Assembly (NCBI GenBank): GCA_910585045.1 | Contig: CAJUCD010000006.1 | Span: 30,435-94,434 of the forward strand | DNA from: an uncultured Bacilli bacterium | GTDB taxonomy: Bacteria; Bacillota_I; Bacilli_A; RF39; UBA660 | Direction of reading: 5' to 3' | DNA length: 64,000 nucleotides | Shown: piece by piece, positions 42,396-51,321 of the stretch | Layout of the letters: every line of letters begins with the position of its first letter | Numbering within the stretch: the stretch's first letter is position 1 | Notes under the pieces: generated by a model | The model's input: the letters and a program-made list of their open reading frames with translations, nothing else | Databases searched by the model: none | Told to the model about the DNA's origin: nothing | Translations under genes and position numbers: made by a program

Positions 42396-43955
42396 ATGTT
42401 AAGAAGACTTGAGTTTAAAAAGCGTGGTAAAAATGCTTTTTATCGAAATTGGAAATCCTGTATTTTGATTTGTTTTGTTTTTGCGATATTAGTTGGTGGA
42501 ACAGTAATAAGTATTAGAAATACAGAAGTAAATAGTGAAATTAATGTTAGTGTTTGGAATTTAAAGGGAGATAATAATTCAGAGATTGTTAATGATTTTA
42601 TTAATGGAATTACAGGCAAAAGTCCTATAGAAAGTGAATTCTTAAATAATACTAAAGGGGTATTAGGAACTATTTCTAATAATGTTTCTAAAACAGGTTC
42701 TTTTCTCTTTGGAATTTTAAATGCTTTAAATCAAGCGTTGTTTAAAGATAGAGTTTGGGCAAGTGTTATTATAATTATTGGAGCTAGTCTCTCTTTCTTA
42801 TACTGGGTTTTTGGTAGTAAAGTTTTAGAAGTAGGAAAAGCAAGGTTTTTCTTAGAAAATAGAAAATATACTAAAACAAAAGCTAATAAGATGATTTTAC
42901 CTTATAGAATAGGAAAGACTACACATATAGCTTATACAATGTTTGTTAAAAATATTTATAATATTTTGTGGTATTTGACATTAGTTGGTGGAGTAATTAA
43001 ATCTTATAGTTATATGATGGTGCCATATATTTTAGCAGAAAACCCAAAAATTAAAACTCGAGATGCTATAAAGTTATCAAGAGATATGATGAATGGTTAT
43101 AAATGGGAAGTTTTTAAATTAGATTTGTCTTTTATTGGTTGGGGAATTTTAGGAATAATTACTTTTAATATTTCTAATTTAGTATTTACTACTCCTTATA
43201 TGAATGCAACTAAAGCAGAAATTTATATGTATTTAAGAGATTTAGCTAAAACTAGAGGCATTAAAAATGCTAAATTACTAAAAGATACTAATTTAGAAGG
43301 AGATATAGTATTAGGAGAATATCCAGTTTATGATTATATGCTTAAGAGTTCGAAACCAAGAAAATGGTTAACTTTTAATTATAATCGAGATTATTCTTTT
43401 TGGAATATAGTTTTATTATTTTTTGCTTTTGCCTTTTTAGGATGGATTTGGGAAGTATTACTATTTTTATTTCAAACAGGTTCATTTGTTAATAGAGGAG
43501 CACTGCATGGACCTTGGCTTCCTATTTATGGTGCTGGTGGCATAGCTATGTTGGTATTACTAAAAAAGGTTCGTAAAAATCCTTTTGTGTATTTTATCTT
43601 TGCTATGATTGTTAGTGGCATAATTGAGTATTTTACAAGTGTTTATTTAGAAATTGTTCATCATATGGCATGGTGGGATTATACTGGTTTCTTTTTAAAT
43701 ATTAATGGAAGGGTATGTTTAGAAGGCTTAATGTTATTTGGAATTTGTGGTGTGGCAGTTACTTATGTGTTAGCTCCAGTGATAGCTAATGTCTTAGATA
43801 AAATAGATAAAAATATTAAAATGTTTTTGTGTGTAGGTTTGGTTTTATTAATAGCAGGTGATTTTTATATTTCTGGAAAAAATCCAAATATTGGTGAAGG
43901 AGTAACAACAGAAGTAGTAGAAAATAGTAAAATTAAAGATAGATTAAGGAACTGA
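42396..43955 (+). CDS. DUF975-CmpB (DUF1113) fusion membrane protein
   Basis: 519 residues, many membrane helices. N-terminal DUF975-like part (1-290: KRGKNAFYRNWKSCILICF, NPKIKTRDAIKLSRDMM, GYKWEVFKLDLSFIGW). C-terminal CmpB/putative ABC permease part (335-500: FLGWIWEVLLF, GALHGPWLPIYGAGGI, IVSGIIEYFTS, WWDYTGFFLNINGRVCLEGL). These are usually separate genes. Substrate and partner ATPase unknown. Confidence 0.82.
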   Translation: MLRRLEFKKRGKNAFYRNWKSCILICFVFAILVGGTVISIRNTEVNSEINVSVWNLKGDNNSEIVNDFINGITGKSPIESEFLNNTKGVLGTISNNVSKTGSFLFGILNALNQALFKDRVWASVIIIIGASLSFLYWVFGSKVLEVGKARFFLENRKYTKTKANKMILPYRIGKTTHIAYTMFVKNIYNILWYLTLVGGVIKSYSYMMVPYILAENPKIKTRDAIKLSRDMMNGYKWEVFKLDLSFIGWGILGIITFNISNLVFTTPYMNATKAEIYMYLRDLAKTRGIKNAKLLKDTNLEGDIVLGEYPVYDYMLKSSKPRKWLTFNYNRDYSFWNIVLLFFAFAFLGWIWEVLLFLFQTGSFVNRGALHGPWLPIYGAGGIAMLVLLKKVRKNPFVYFIFAMIVSGIIEYFTSVYLEIVHHMAWWDYTGFFLNINGRVCLEGLMLFGICGVAVTYVLAPVIANVLDKIDKNIKMFLCVGLVLLIAGDFYISGKNPNIGEGVTTEVVENSKIKDRLRN

Positions 43956-43976
43956 AAAATATTTTTTCAGTTTTTC
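43950..43976 (+). terminator. Terminator overlapping the stop of the fusion gene
   Basis: 10-bp stem AACTGAAAAA/TTTTTCAGTT with a 3-base loop, then T-run. Confidence 0.75.
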
Positions 43977-44023
43977 TTTTGTTAAAGACATGATATAATA
44001 AAGTATATTATATGGGAGGTATT

Positions 44024-44347
44024 ATGGATTGGTGTTTTAAATTAAAAGAGTCGTGGCTAAAAAAAGATGTAAAGAACATTTTGGAATTATTTTCCGAAGA
44101 TGTTGTTTACTATGAATCTCCTTTTTGTAAGATAGATAATTTATTAGAAGTTTGGGAAGAAATTAAAAGTCAAGAAATAAAAAGATTAGATTATGAAATA
44201 TTATGCGAGAATAATAATGTTATAATTGCTAATTTTAAATTGGAAGATCAATTAGGATATACTGATATGATATATGAAATAAGATTAAATCAGGATAAGA
44301 AGTGTAATTATTTTAAGCAGTGGTATATGGTAAATAATGTTTGTTAA
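44024..44347 (+). CDS. SnoaL/NTF2-like protein
   Basis: 107 residues, ATG at 44024 after GGAGG. WCFKLKESWLKKDVKNILELFSEDVVYYESPF is the SnoaL-type start; the C-terminal beta strands end KQWYMVNNVC. Small cone-fold, possibly enzymatic or structural; substrate unknown. TATAAT-like box upstream, before der. Confidence 0.78.
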   Translation: MDWCFKLKESWLKKDVKNILELFSEDVVYYESPFCKIDNLLEVWEEIKSQEIKRLDYEILCENNNVIIANFKLEDQLGYTDMIYEIRLNQDKKCNYFKQWYMVNNVC

Positions 44348-44398
44348 ATGATAATTTTTGTGATAAAATATTTTTTTAGAAAAAAGGAGGGCTAAATT

Positions 44399-45706
44399 AT
44401 GAGAAAGTGTGTTTGTTTAATTGGAAAGCCTAATGTAGGTAAATCAACGATTTTTAATAAATTAATTAAAGAAAAAAAATCTATTATAATGGATGAGCCT
44501 GGTGTTACTAGAGATAGAATATATGGGGTAGCAAATTATAAAGATAAAAAGTTTTCAGTTATAGATACTGGTGGTTTGGTTGATGAAACTAATGATTTTA
44601 ATAAAGAAATAAAAATGCAAGCGGAATTAGCAATTGATGAAGCTGATGTTATATTATTTGTTGTTGATGGAAAATATGGTTTAGATAATAGTGATTATTT
44701 TATTCGTGATATGTTAATAAAAACTCAAAAAGAAGTTATTGTGGTAGTTAATAAAATAGATAATGATAAAAGAAAAGATGCTATATATGAATTTTATGAA
44801 CTTGGTTTTCCTATAGTTTTAAGTGTAAGTGCTGAACATAATTTGGGCTTTAATGAGCTATTAGAACAAATTGTAAAGGATATAAATGTAACTGATGAAG
44901 AAAAAGAGACAATTCCAAGATTTTGTCTTATAGGAAGACCTAATGTAGGTAAGAGTAGTCTTATAAATGCTATTTTGAATGAAGAACGAGCAATAGTTAG
45001 TGATATTGCAGGAACAACTAGAGATTCTATAGATACTAAATTTACTTATGATAAAAAAGAGTATATTGCTATAGATACCGCAGGTTTAAGAAAAAAAGGG
45101 CGTATTTATGAAAATGTGGAAAAATTTAGTTATATTAGAAGTATGCGAGCTATTGATGAAGCTGATGTATGCGTAGTAGTTATAAGTGCGCTTGAAGGAA
45201 TATTAGAGCATGATAAGCATATTTTAGGATATGCCTTAGAATCAGGTAAAGGGGTAGTTTTAGTAGTTAATAAGTGGGATACAGTAGATAATCCTGATTT
45301 AGATATTAAAAAGTGGAAACTTAAAATTAAAAATGAATTTCAATTTGCTGATTATTTAAAAGTAGTATTTTTATCAGCTAAAACACGTAAGAGAATTCAT
45401 ACTTTAATGCCTGAGATAATTGATGCTTATAATAATAATCAAAAAATTATTAAAACTAGTTTATTAAATAATGTTATTACAGAAGCAGTAAGTCTTAATG
45501 CACCTCCTTCTTATAAAGGAAAAAGATTAAAAATATATTTTGTAAGTCAAACTGATATTAAACCACCTAAATTTACTTTGCAAGTTAATAATAAAGGTTT
45601 AGTTCATTTTAGTTATGAACGTTATTTAGAAAATAAATTACGAGAAACTTTTGATTTTAGTGGAACTCCAATTACATTCCAGTTTAAAAATAAAGGAGAT
45701 AAATAA
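44399..45706 (+). CDS. der: GTPase Der (EngA)
   Basis: Double-GTPase ribosome-assembly factor, 435 residues. Two G domains: GKPNVGKST/VNKID and GRPNVGKSS/VNKWD, with DTGG and DTAG switch II motifs, then a KH-like C-terminal domain. AAGGAGG precedes the ATG. Needed for 50S maturation. Confidence 0.97.
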   Translation: MRKCVCLIGKPNVGKSTIFNKLIKEKKSIIMDEPGVTRDRIYGVANYKDKKFSVIDTGGLVDETNDFNKEIKMQAELAIDEADVILFVVDGKYGLDNSDYFIRDMLIKTQKEVIVVVNKIDNDKRKDAIYEFYELGFPIVLSVSAEHNLGFNELLEQIVKDINVTDEEKETIPRFCLIGRPNVGKSSLINAILNEERAIVSDIAGTTRDSIDTKFTYDKKEYIAIDTAGLRKKGRIYENVEKFSYIRSMRAIDEADVCVVVISALEGILEHDKHILGYALESGKGVVLVVNKWDTVDNPDLDIKKWKLKIKNEFQFADYLKVVFLSAKTRKRIHTLMPEIIDAYNNNQKIIKTSLLNNVITEAVSLNAPPSYKGKRLKIYFVSQTDIKPPKFTLQVNNKGLVHFSYERYLENKLRETFDFSGTPITFQFKNKGDK

Positions 45707-45742
45707 AAAAGTAAATAATCATTTCTAATTATTTACTTTTTT
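45705..45742. terminator. Bidirectional terminator between der and an HTH gene
   Basis: 14-bp stem AAAAAAGTAAATAA/TTATTTACTTTTTT with a 10-base loop that contains the stop of the minus-strand gene. Confidence 0.85.
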
Positions 45743-45991
45743 TTCTTTTTCATCAATTCTTTTCTTTTGTATGATATGAGCTTCGTTATAAGCTAATAAA
45801 TCATTGGCGTCAATACCTAATTTTGAAGCAATATATTCAACATTTTCAATAGTAAGATTAACTTCACCACGTTCAGCACAAGCATAATATTTAGGTGAAA
45901 GACCCATATTAGTATAAAATACTTCTTGGCTTAATTTAGATTTATAACGATAGTATTTTAAATTTATTCCAATTCTCTTTTTTAAATCCAT
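45725..45991 (-). CDS. XRE-family HTH protein
   Basis: 88 residues. HTH: KYYRYKSKLSQEVFYTNMGLSPKYYACAERGEVNLTIENVEYIASKLGI, then a short polar tail (IIQKKRIDEKEKK). GAGGAG before the start. Divergent from another HTH gene, with the shared control region 45992-46111. Confidence 0.85.
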   Translation of the reverse strand: MDLKKRIGINLKYYRYKSKLSQEVFYTNMGLSPKYYACAERGEVNLTIENVEYIASKLGIDANDLLAYNEAHIIQKKRIDEKEKKVNN

Positions 45992-46064
45992 CCAAACTGA
46001 CTCCTCATACTTAATATTATTGATAATTTATAATAATGTCCACCTAGTTAAAACTATACAAAAT

Positions 46065-46093
46065 TTGACATTGCAAAGTTTTTGGTATATTAT
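46065..46093 (+). promoter_or_regulatory. Promoter of the 46112 HTH gene
   Basis: TTGACA, 17-base spacer, TATTAT. Confidence 0.7.
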
Positions 46094-46111
46094 ATATCTA
46101 GTGGAGGATTT

Positions 46112-46333
46112 ATGGGTAAAAGTAGTACAAATGTAAATTTTAAGTTACAAAATTTAAGAAAAGAAAATAATATGTCATATGAGACAGTTGCTAAAAGTGT
46201 AGGTATATGTAAAGCTTATTATTGGCAAATTGAAAATGGTAATAGAAGACTTTATTATGATTTGGCTCTTAGAATTGCTAGAGTTTTTGATAAAAGACCT
46301 GATGATATATTTTTTGAATATTATAATAAATAA
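46112..46333 (+). CDS. XRE-family HTH protein
   Basis: 73 residues, ATG at 46112 after TGGAGGA. Single HTH: LQNLRKENNMSYETVAKSVGICKAYYWQIENGNRRLYYDLALRIARVFD, tail DDIFFEYYNK. Divergent partner of the 45725 gene; a mutual-repression switch is possible but unproven. Confidence 0.88.
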   Translation: MGKSSTNVNFKLQNLRKENNMSYETVAKSVGICKAYYWQIENGNRRLYYDLALRIARVFDKRPDDIFFEYYNK

Positions 46334-46379
46334 ACACAAATATACTTTCTACATATAATGTTGTAGGAGGTATTTTTTA

Positions 46380-46619
46380 ATGTTAAATGATTCTTTTTTT
46401 AAAAAGGTGGAGAAGAAGACTCGTGTAGATAAAAATACTATTGTCTCTTTAGCAGAGAAACTTCAAAATGGAAATATGAAAGATGAGAAAACTTTAAGTG
46501 AAGTTATTGATACTTTAAGTAAAATGACAGGTAAAAAGGTTAATAAAGATTTAAAAGAGAGAATAATTAAAAAAGTTGTTAATGATGAAGTGCCACAAAA
46601 TGTTGATAAAATGTTTTAG
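46380..46619 (+). CDS. spoVIF: Stage VI sporulation protein F
   Basis: 79 residues, matching SpoVIF (PF14069), a late coat-assembly factor. Landmarks: FFKKVEKKTRVDKNTIVSLAEKLQNGNMKDEKTLSEVIDTLSKMTGKKVNKD and the PQNVDKMF end. AGGAGGT before the ATG. A CATATAAT box about 30 bases upstream resembles sporulation-type -10 elements. Confidence 0.85.
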   Translation: MLNDSFFKKVEKKTRVDKNTIVSLAEKLQNGNMKDEKTLSEVIDTLSKMTGKKVNKDLKERIIKKVVNDEVPQNVDKMF

Positions 46620-46637
46620 GCATTTTTTATTTTGTTG

Positions 46638-46665
46638 TTTACTTTAAAAAGTTTTGTGCTATAAT
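46638..46665 (+). promoter_or_regulatory. Promoter of the 46697 gene
   Basis: TTTACT, 16-base spacer, TATAAT with a TGC extension. Confidence 0.6.
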
Positions 46666-46696
46666 ATTTTTGCTTTCATTTATAAGGGGAATTATT

Positions 46697-47413
46697 ATGG
46701 GTAAACATGGTAAGAAAAAAAGTCCTAGAGATATAAGAGATATTTTAAATAAAATAGAAAAAGAATTAGATAATATTCATGTTATTATTACTAGTAATTT
46801 AGATATGGGTAATGATGAAATAGCTAATCTTAATGAAGAATTATGTAGTTTAAGTCCTCAAATAATTGAGGCTTTAAAAGATTTAAAAAATGTTTATGAT
46901 TTTGATTTTGCTTTTTATTTTGGTTTGCTGATGATAATTTTTGCTGTTAATTTTGGTGGTAATATTTTTGGGATTCTTAGTTTAGGTCAAAATATGTTTT
47001 TGCTTTCAACTCTTACTTTTTTATTAAGTAAATATTTTAATGCGGCTTTTAATCGGAAGAATATGGCTAGCTATATAAGTGAAACTATAGCTTTAGCAAA
47101 AGATTTGAATAGAAGAATATCTATTTATGATGAAGTTTTAGGTAAAAGGAAAGTAAGAAATACTGTATTAGATTCTACTAAAGATTTAAAAAGAGAAGAT
47201 AATTTAATAGAAATTGCTAGTAAATATATTGATATGTGTATTGAGGAACCTTTGGCTCTTAAATATATTCCAGATTTTTTGAAAGAAGCTATGATATTAG
47301 TATTACAGGATGATTTAGGAAGTACGTCAAATAATTTGAATGAGCTTTTAAGTATGGCGTGGAAGAAGATAAATGATTCAGCTTATAAACGAAAAAATTA
47401 TTTAAAAATATAG
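46697..47413 (+). CDS. Hypothetical protein with central membrane hairpin
   Basis: 238 residues, not recognised. ATG at 46697 after AAGGGG. Basic start (MGKHGKKKSPRDIRDIL), a helical region, a central hydrophobic hairpin (about 83-122) and a helical C-terminal half. Own promoter. No family clue. Confidence 0.65.
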   Translation: MGKHGKKKSPRDIRDILNKIEKELDNIHVIITSNLDMGNDEIANLNEELCSLSPQIIEALKDLKNVYDFDFAFYFGLLMIIFAVNFGGNIFGILSLGQNMFLLSTLTFLLSKYFNAAFNRKNMASYISETIALAKDLNRRISIYDEVLGKRKVRNTVLDSTKDLKREDNLIEIASKYIDMCIEEPLALKYIPDFLKEAMILVLQDDLGSTSNNLNELLSMAWKKINDSAYKRKNYLKI

Positions 47414-47446
47414 TATATAAAATGAATAATCTTAGTATAGTTATGC

Positions 47447-47476
47447 TTGCATTTATATTGAGATTTTTGTTATAAT
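47447..47476 (+). promoter_or_regulatory. Promoter of the 47495 gene
   Basis: TTGCAT, 18-base spacer, TATAAT with TGT extension. Confidence 0.65.
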
Positions 47477-47494
47477 ATGATTTAGGTGGAGTGC

Positions 47495-48019
47495 ATGGAA
47501 CAAGTTAATAATGTTATGGATATTTTGACAAAATTAGAAACAATTGAAAATGGTTGGATGGATGTTGAAAAAAATGTTTATAAAAATGTCGAAAAAGGTT
47601 TTAAGAAGAAATATGTGTTATCTAATCCTGAGGAAGTTCTTAAAAATAAAGTTGGGACTTGCTTTGATATTGTAGAGTTAGAGAGAAATTATTTTAAAGG
47701 ATTAGGAATTAAATTTAATACTTTTTTTATGATATATTATGAAGGAAAGAAAGTTTATACACATACTTTTGTAGTATATGAAGAAAATGAAAAATTTTAT
47801 TGGTTTGAACATGCTTGGACAAAAGATAAAGGTGTTCATGAATTTATGAGTTTATTTGATCTTCTCACTTGTGTTAGAGAAAAGTTTACTAAATATAATA
47901 ATATTAAGTTTATGGATGCGGATTATTTATGTGTTTATAAATATAAGAAACCAAAATTTCATATTGGTTTAAAAGATTTTTATAAGCATTGTGAAAATGG
48001 TGAGAATGTTATAATATAA
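47495..48019 (+). CDS. Cytosolic transglutaminase-like protein
   Basis: 174 residues, ATG at 47495 after AGGTGG. Likely papain-like triad: Cys in VGTCFDIVELER, His in YTHTFVVY, and an acidic residue in WFEHAW. No signal peptide, so intracellular, unlike the other transglutaminase-like protein at 4064. Substrate unknown. Confidence 0.72.
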   Translation: MEQVNNVMDILTKLETIENGWMDVEKNVYKNVEKGFKKKYVLSNPEEVLKNKVGTCFDIVELERNYFKGLGIKFNTFFMIYYEGKKVYTHTFVVYEENEKFYWFEHAWTKDKGVHEFMSLFDLLTCVREKFTKYNNIKFMDADYLCVYKYKKPKFHIGLKDFYKHCENGENVII

Positions 48020-48022
48020 AAC

Positions 48023-48051
48023 TTGTGTAAGTTTAAAGATTGTGCTATACT
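48023..48051 (+). promoter_or_regulatory. Promoter of the T-box leader
   Basis: TTGTGT, 17-base spacer, TATACT with TGC extension. Confidence 0.65.
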
Positions 48052-48103
48052 GATTTTTAGAAAGCGTTTAAAAAAAGATAAGATTTATAAAATAATTTTG
48101 ATA

Positions 48104-48266
48104 GAGAGTTAATGATAGGTGGAACATTAATAAATAGTTTTATAGATTACTACTTTTAGAGTGAGACTAATACTCTCCGGGTGATTTCGTTAAAGATTAT
48201 AATTAAGTAATATAAAGGATGGTACCGCAAGACATTGCTCCTTGGTGAGTGGTTTTGTGTTTTTTT
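48104..48266 (+). promoter_or_regulatory. T-box riboswitch (threonine)
   Basis: tRNA-sensing leader. Stem I is closed by GAGAGT (48104) and ACTCTC (48172-48177); the probable specifier ACT (Thr) at 48166-48168 is followed by A. The T-box core AAGGATGGTACCGCAAG (48215-48231) contains TGGT, which pairs with the tRNA acceptor end. A terminator with stem ATTGCTC/GAGTGGT (48234-48253) and a T-run ends the leader. Uncharged tRNA-Thr should favour readthrough into the 48288 gene and thrS. Confidence 0.9.
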
Positions 48267-48287
48267 ATTTTATGGAAGGAGGTTAAT

Positions 48288-48770
48288 ATGTTAGATATAG
48301 ATATAAGTAATTTAGCTATTTTGGTAATTTATCCAGATGGAACTTTTGATTCAGTGCCAATAGAAAAATATGAAATTCATATGCCTTATTTTAGAGAATT
48401 AAGAAAAAAGTCTCCAATATTTAGAACTATTACTGAAGGCTTAGATTTTAGTATTTCTATTCATGATCATGTGGATAGATTTTTAGCTAAAGTAGGAATT
48501 GTTTTAATTTATAATGTGTTTTTATATGTAGATTCTAATACTTTAAAGTATAATATAGACCCTTTATTTGTAACATGTTTGCCAACTGTGTATGGAAGTA
48601 AAGAACAAAAAGAAACTTTTTATAAAATTATAAGAAGTTCTAATGTAGATAATTTTTTATTTGGTCGTTATGATACTTTGTCGGGTGATATTAAAGAAAC
48701 GAAAAGTCTTCGAAATGAAGTATTAAGTGATGAATTAATGAGTTTGCCAGGGATAGGAGAGAGGAAATAA
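48288..48770 (+). CDS. Hypothetical protein under threonine T-box control
   Basis: 160 residues, not recognised. ATG at 48288 after GAAGGAGG; the longer frame begins inside the T-box terminator and is not used. Alpha/beta sequence starting MLDIDISNLAILVIYPDGTFDSV, with HDHVDRFLAK and a C-terminal tail LMSLPGIGERK. It ends one base before thrS and must be co-regulated with it. Confidence 0.72.
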   Translation: MLDIDISNLAILVIYPDGTFDSVPIEKYEIHMPYFRELRKKSPIFRTITEGLDFSISIHDHVDRFLAKVGIVLIYNVFLYVDSNTLKYNIDPLFVTCLPTVYGSKEQKETFYKIIRSSNVDNFLFGRYDTLSGDIKETKSLRNEVLSDELMSLPGIGERK

Positions 48771-48771
48771 A

Positions 48772-50529
48772 ATGATAAATGTAAAAGAAAATGAAAAATT
48801 AAGTATAATGAATCATAGTTGTGCACATTTAATGGCACAAGCTGTGAAACATTTATATCCAGAGGCTTTATTTTGGGTAGGTCCAGTAGTTGAAGAAGGA
48901 TTTTATTATGATATTGATTTAGGTGATATCACTTTAACTATGGAAGATTTACCAGCAATAGAAAAAGAAATGAAGAAGCTAGCTAAGGATGGAAAAAGAA
49001 TTGTAAGACAGGAAATTACAAAAGATGAAGCTTTAGAAAAATTTAAAGATGATCCTTACAAAATTGATTTAATATCAAGAATGGATGAGGATAATACAAT
49101 TATTAGTTGTTACACTCAAGGAGATTTTACAGATCTTTGTAGAGGACCACATGTTGAAACAGTAAAAGAACTTAAGAATTTTAAATTATTAAAAGTTAGT
49201 GGTGCTTATTGGAAGAGTGATGCAAATAATCATATGTTGCAAAGAATTTATGGTATTTGTTTTTCATCGCCAGAAGAGTTAGAAGCTCATTTACAAGAAT
49301 TAGAAGAAGCTAAATTAAGAGATCATCGTAAACTTGGTAAAGATTTAGGAATTTTTATGACTTCGGATTTAGTAGGTAAAGGTCTTCCAATGTATTTGCC
49401 TAATGGTTATATTATTTGGGAAGAACTAGAAAATTATATTAAAGGAAAAGAAAAAAAATTAGGATATCAACATGTATTAACTCCTCCTCTTGGGAATGTA
49501 GAATTATATAAAACTAGTGGACATTGGGCACATTATCAAGAAAATATGTTTCCAAAAATGGAAGTTGAAGGAGAAGAATTTGTACTTCGTCCAATGAATT
49601 GTCCACATCATATGATGATTTATGCTAATGGAATTCATTCTTATAGAGATTTGCCAATTAGAATTGGAGAAATTGCAAGAGATTGTAGATTTGAGGCTAG
49701 TGGAGCTTTAAAAGGTATTGAGAGAGTACGTACTTTTTGCCAAAATGATGCACATTTATTTGTAACACATGAACAAATAGAAAGTGAATTTGCAAAAGTT
49801 GTTAATTTAATATTAGAAGTTTATAAAGAACTTAATATTAAAGATTATGCTTTTGAATTATCACTTAGAGATCCAGAAGATAAAGTTAAATATTATCCTG
49901 ATGATGAAATGTGGAATAATGCTGAGAATAGATTAAGAAAAGTTTTAGATGATATTGGTATTGATTATGTAGAAAAGATAGGTGAGGCAGCTTTTTATGG
50001 ACCAAAACTAGATGTTCAAGTTAAACCAGCAGTAGGAAATGCTTATACTTTATCAACTTGTCAATTAGATTTTTGTTTGCCAATGAAATTTGATCTTACT
50101 TATGTAGATAGTGATGGAACTAAGAAAACACCAGTTGTACTACATAGAGCAGTTTTTGGTAGTTTAGATAGATTTATTGCATATTATTTAGAAGAAACAA
50201 AAGGTCTTTTACCACTTTGGCTATCACCAGTACAAGTAAATGTTATTCCAGTTAATAATGAATATCATTTAGAGTATGCATCAGAGTTATTTAAAGAATT
50301 AAAAGATTTGGGTGTTAGAGTAGAATTAGATGATCGAAATGAAAAACTAGGATATAAAATGCGTGAGTCTGTTATGAAAAAAATACCTTATGCTTTGATA
50401 ATTGGTCAAAAAGAGGTAGAAGCAAGTACTATTAGTTATAGAAAATGTGGAACAGAAGAAACTATTACACTTGCTAAAGAAGAATTTATTAATATGATTT
50501 TAAATGAAATTAAAAATAAAGGGAATTAG
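48772..50529 (+). CDS. thrS: Threonyl-tRNA synthetase, without TGS domain
   Basis: 585 residues. Editing-domain motif HSCAHLMAQA and SGAYWKSD; class II core with motif 2 region around CRFEASGALKGIERVRTF, zinc ligands including the Cys of NCPHHMM, motif 3 and the anticodon-binding C-terminal domain (VNVIPVNNEYHLEYA). The usual ~60-residue N-terminal TGS domain is absent; the protein starts directly at the editing domain. GAGAGGA precedes the ATG. Confidence 0.95.
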   Translation: MINVKENEKLSIMNHSCAHLMAQAVKHLYPEALFWVGPVVEEGFYYDIDLGDITLTMEDLPAIEKEMKKLAKDGKRIVRQEITKDEALEKFKDDPYKIDLISRMDEDNTIISCYTQGDFTDLCRGPHVETVKELKNFKLLKVSGAYWKSDANNHMLQRIYGICFSSPEELEAHLQELEEAKLRDHRKLGKDLGIFMTSDLVGKGLPMYLPNGYIIWEELENYIKGKEKKLGYQHVLTPPLGNVELYKTSGHWAHYQENMFPKMEVEGEEFVLRPMNCPHHMMIYANGIHSYRDLPIRIGEIARDCRFEASGALKGIERVRTFCQNDAHLFVTHEQIESEFAKVVNLILEVYKELNIKDYAFELSLRDPEDKVKYYPDDEMWNNAENRLRKVLDDIGIDYVEKIGEAAFYGPKLDVQVKPAVGNAYTLSTCQLDFCLPMKFDLTYVDSDGTKKTPVVLHRAVFGSLDRFIAYYLEETKGLLPLWLSPVQVNVIPVNNEYHLEYASELFKELKDLGVRVELDDRNEKLGYKMRESVMKKIPYALIIGQKEVEASTISYRKCGTEETITLAKEEFINMILNEIKNKGN

Positions 50530-50555
50530 TTAAAATTAAGACTAATTCTTTTTTT
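50523..50555 (+). terminator. thrS terminator
   Basis: 8-bp stem GAATTAGT/ACTAATTC, 10-base loop, T7. It includes the stop. Confidence 0.85.
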
Positions 50556-50566
50556 AAAGCTTTAAT

Positions 50567-51221
50567 GGTACATTGAGACTAATCTATGATGGGTCAACAT
50601 GTCATAAAAATGGAACTTCAACTACAGATATTATAGTAGTACCAGATGTAATATATAACACAAGTTATAATCAATCAAATAATGTGACAATACATTTTCT
50701 AATGTAAAGCCGCAATTATAAAAATTGGTACAGTAGTAACTTGAATTCATATAATTCGCTTATAGTCAGTGGAAATTACTGTAATGGTAGAAACGTAGGA
50801 TTAGCACCATTTAGCGAGGGAGACAGATATGCAACAGAATGGAAAGCTACAGGAACAAAATTTGCTTATAAATGTGCTAGAAGATTATATGATGATTTTG
50901 ACCCGATTTTATCATGTAATATTATTGATGTATATGGGTTAAGATAGGATTAATAATGGCTGATGAAGTAGAATTTGCAGGAGGTAAAAATCAGGGTAAT
51001 AATCAATACTATTTATATAATGGTCAAAATTATTGGACTATGTCACCTAATAACTGGGATGATTCTTGCGCTTGTATGTTCCGCGTGTATGAAACTGGTT
51101 ATATAAACAATAATAGTGTGAATGGTACTGCTGATTTGCGACCAATAATAAATTTGAAAGCAGATATTCGTATTTCTGATGGAATTGGTACACTGATAAT
51201 TCTTATATAGTTGTGGATTAA
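50567..51221 (+). pseudogene. Degenerate surface-protein cassette with C-terminal VRPVINLKAD-type repeat domain
   Basis: Several frames join into one protein-like trail: GTLRLIYDGSTCHKNGTS and on to a TAA; then KNWYSSNLNSYNSLIVSGNYC...IIDVYG; then, after a frameshift near 50940, KIGLIMADEVEFAGG...NYWTMSPNNWDD...LRPIINLKADI; and after another shift near 51190, TDNSYIVVD. This is the C-terminal surface-domain pattern seen in large secreted proteins of this group. No start or signal is present. A second fragment of the same family lies at 63721-63893. Confidence 0.7.
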
Positions 51222-51291
51222 TGCTTAATTAATCTTGTCTATAATGCATTATTTTAGCTTTATTTGTGGGTAAGTTTTTTCCCATTCTAAA

Positions 51292-51316
51292 AGCAAGATT
51301 ACAATCTTGCTTTTTT
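51292..51316. terminator. Bidirectional terminator
   Basis: 8-bp stem AGCAAGAT/ATCTTGCT, loop TACA, T6. Between the degenerate cassette and spoIVA. Confidence 0.85.
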
Positions 51317-51321
51317 CCTTG

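Noticed and set aside
48249..48287. Upstream start of the 48288 gene
   Set aside because: It falls in the T-box terminator; GGAGG and ATG at 48288 are better.
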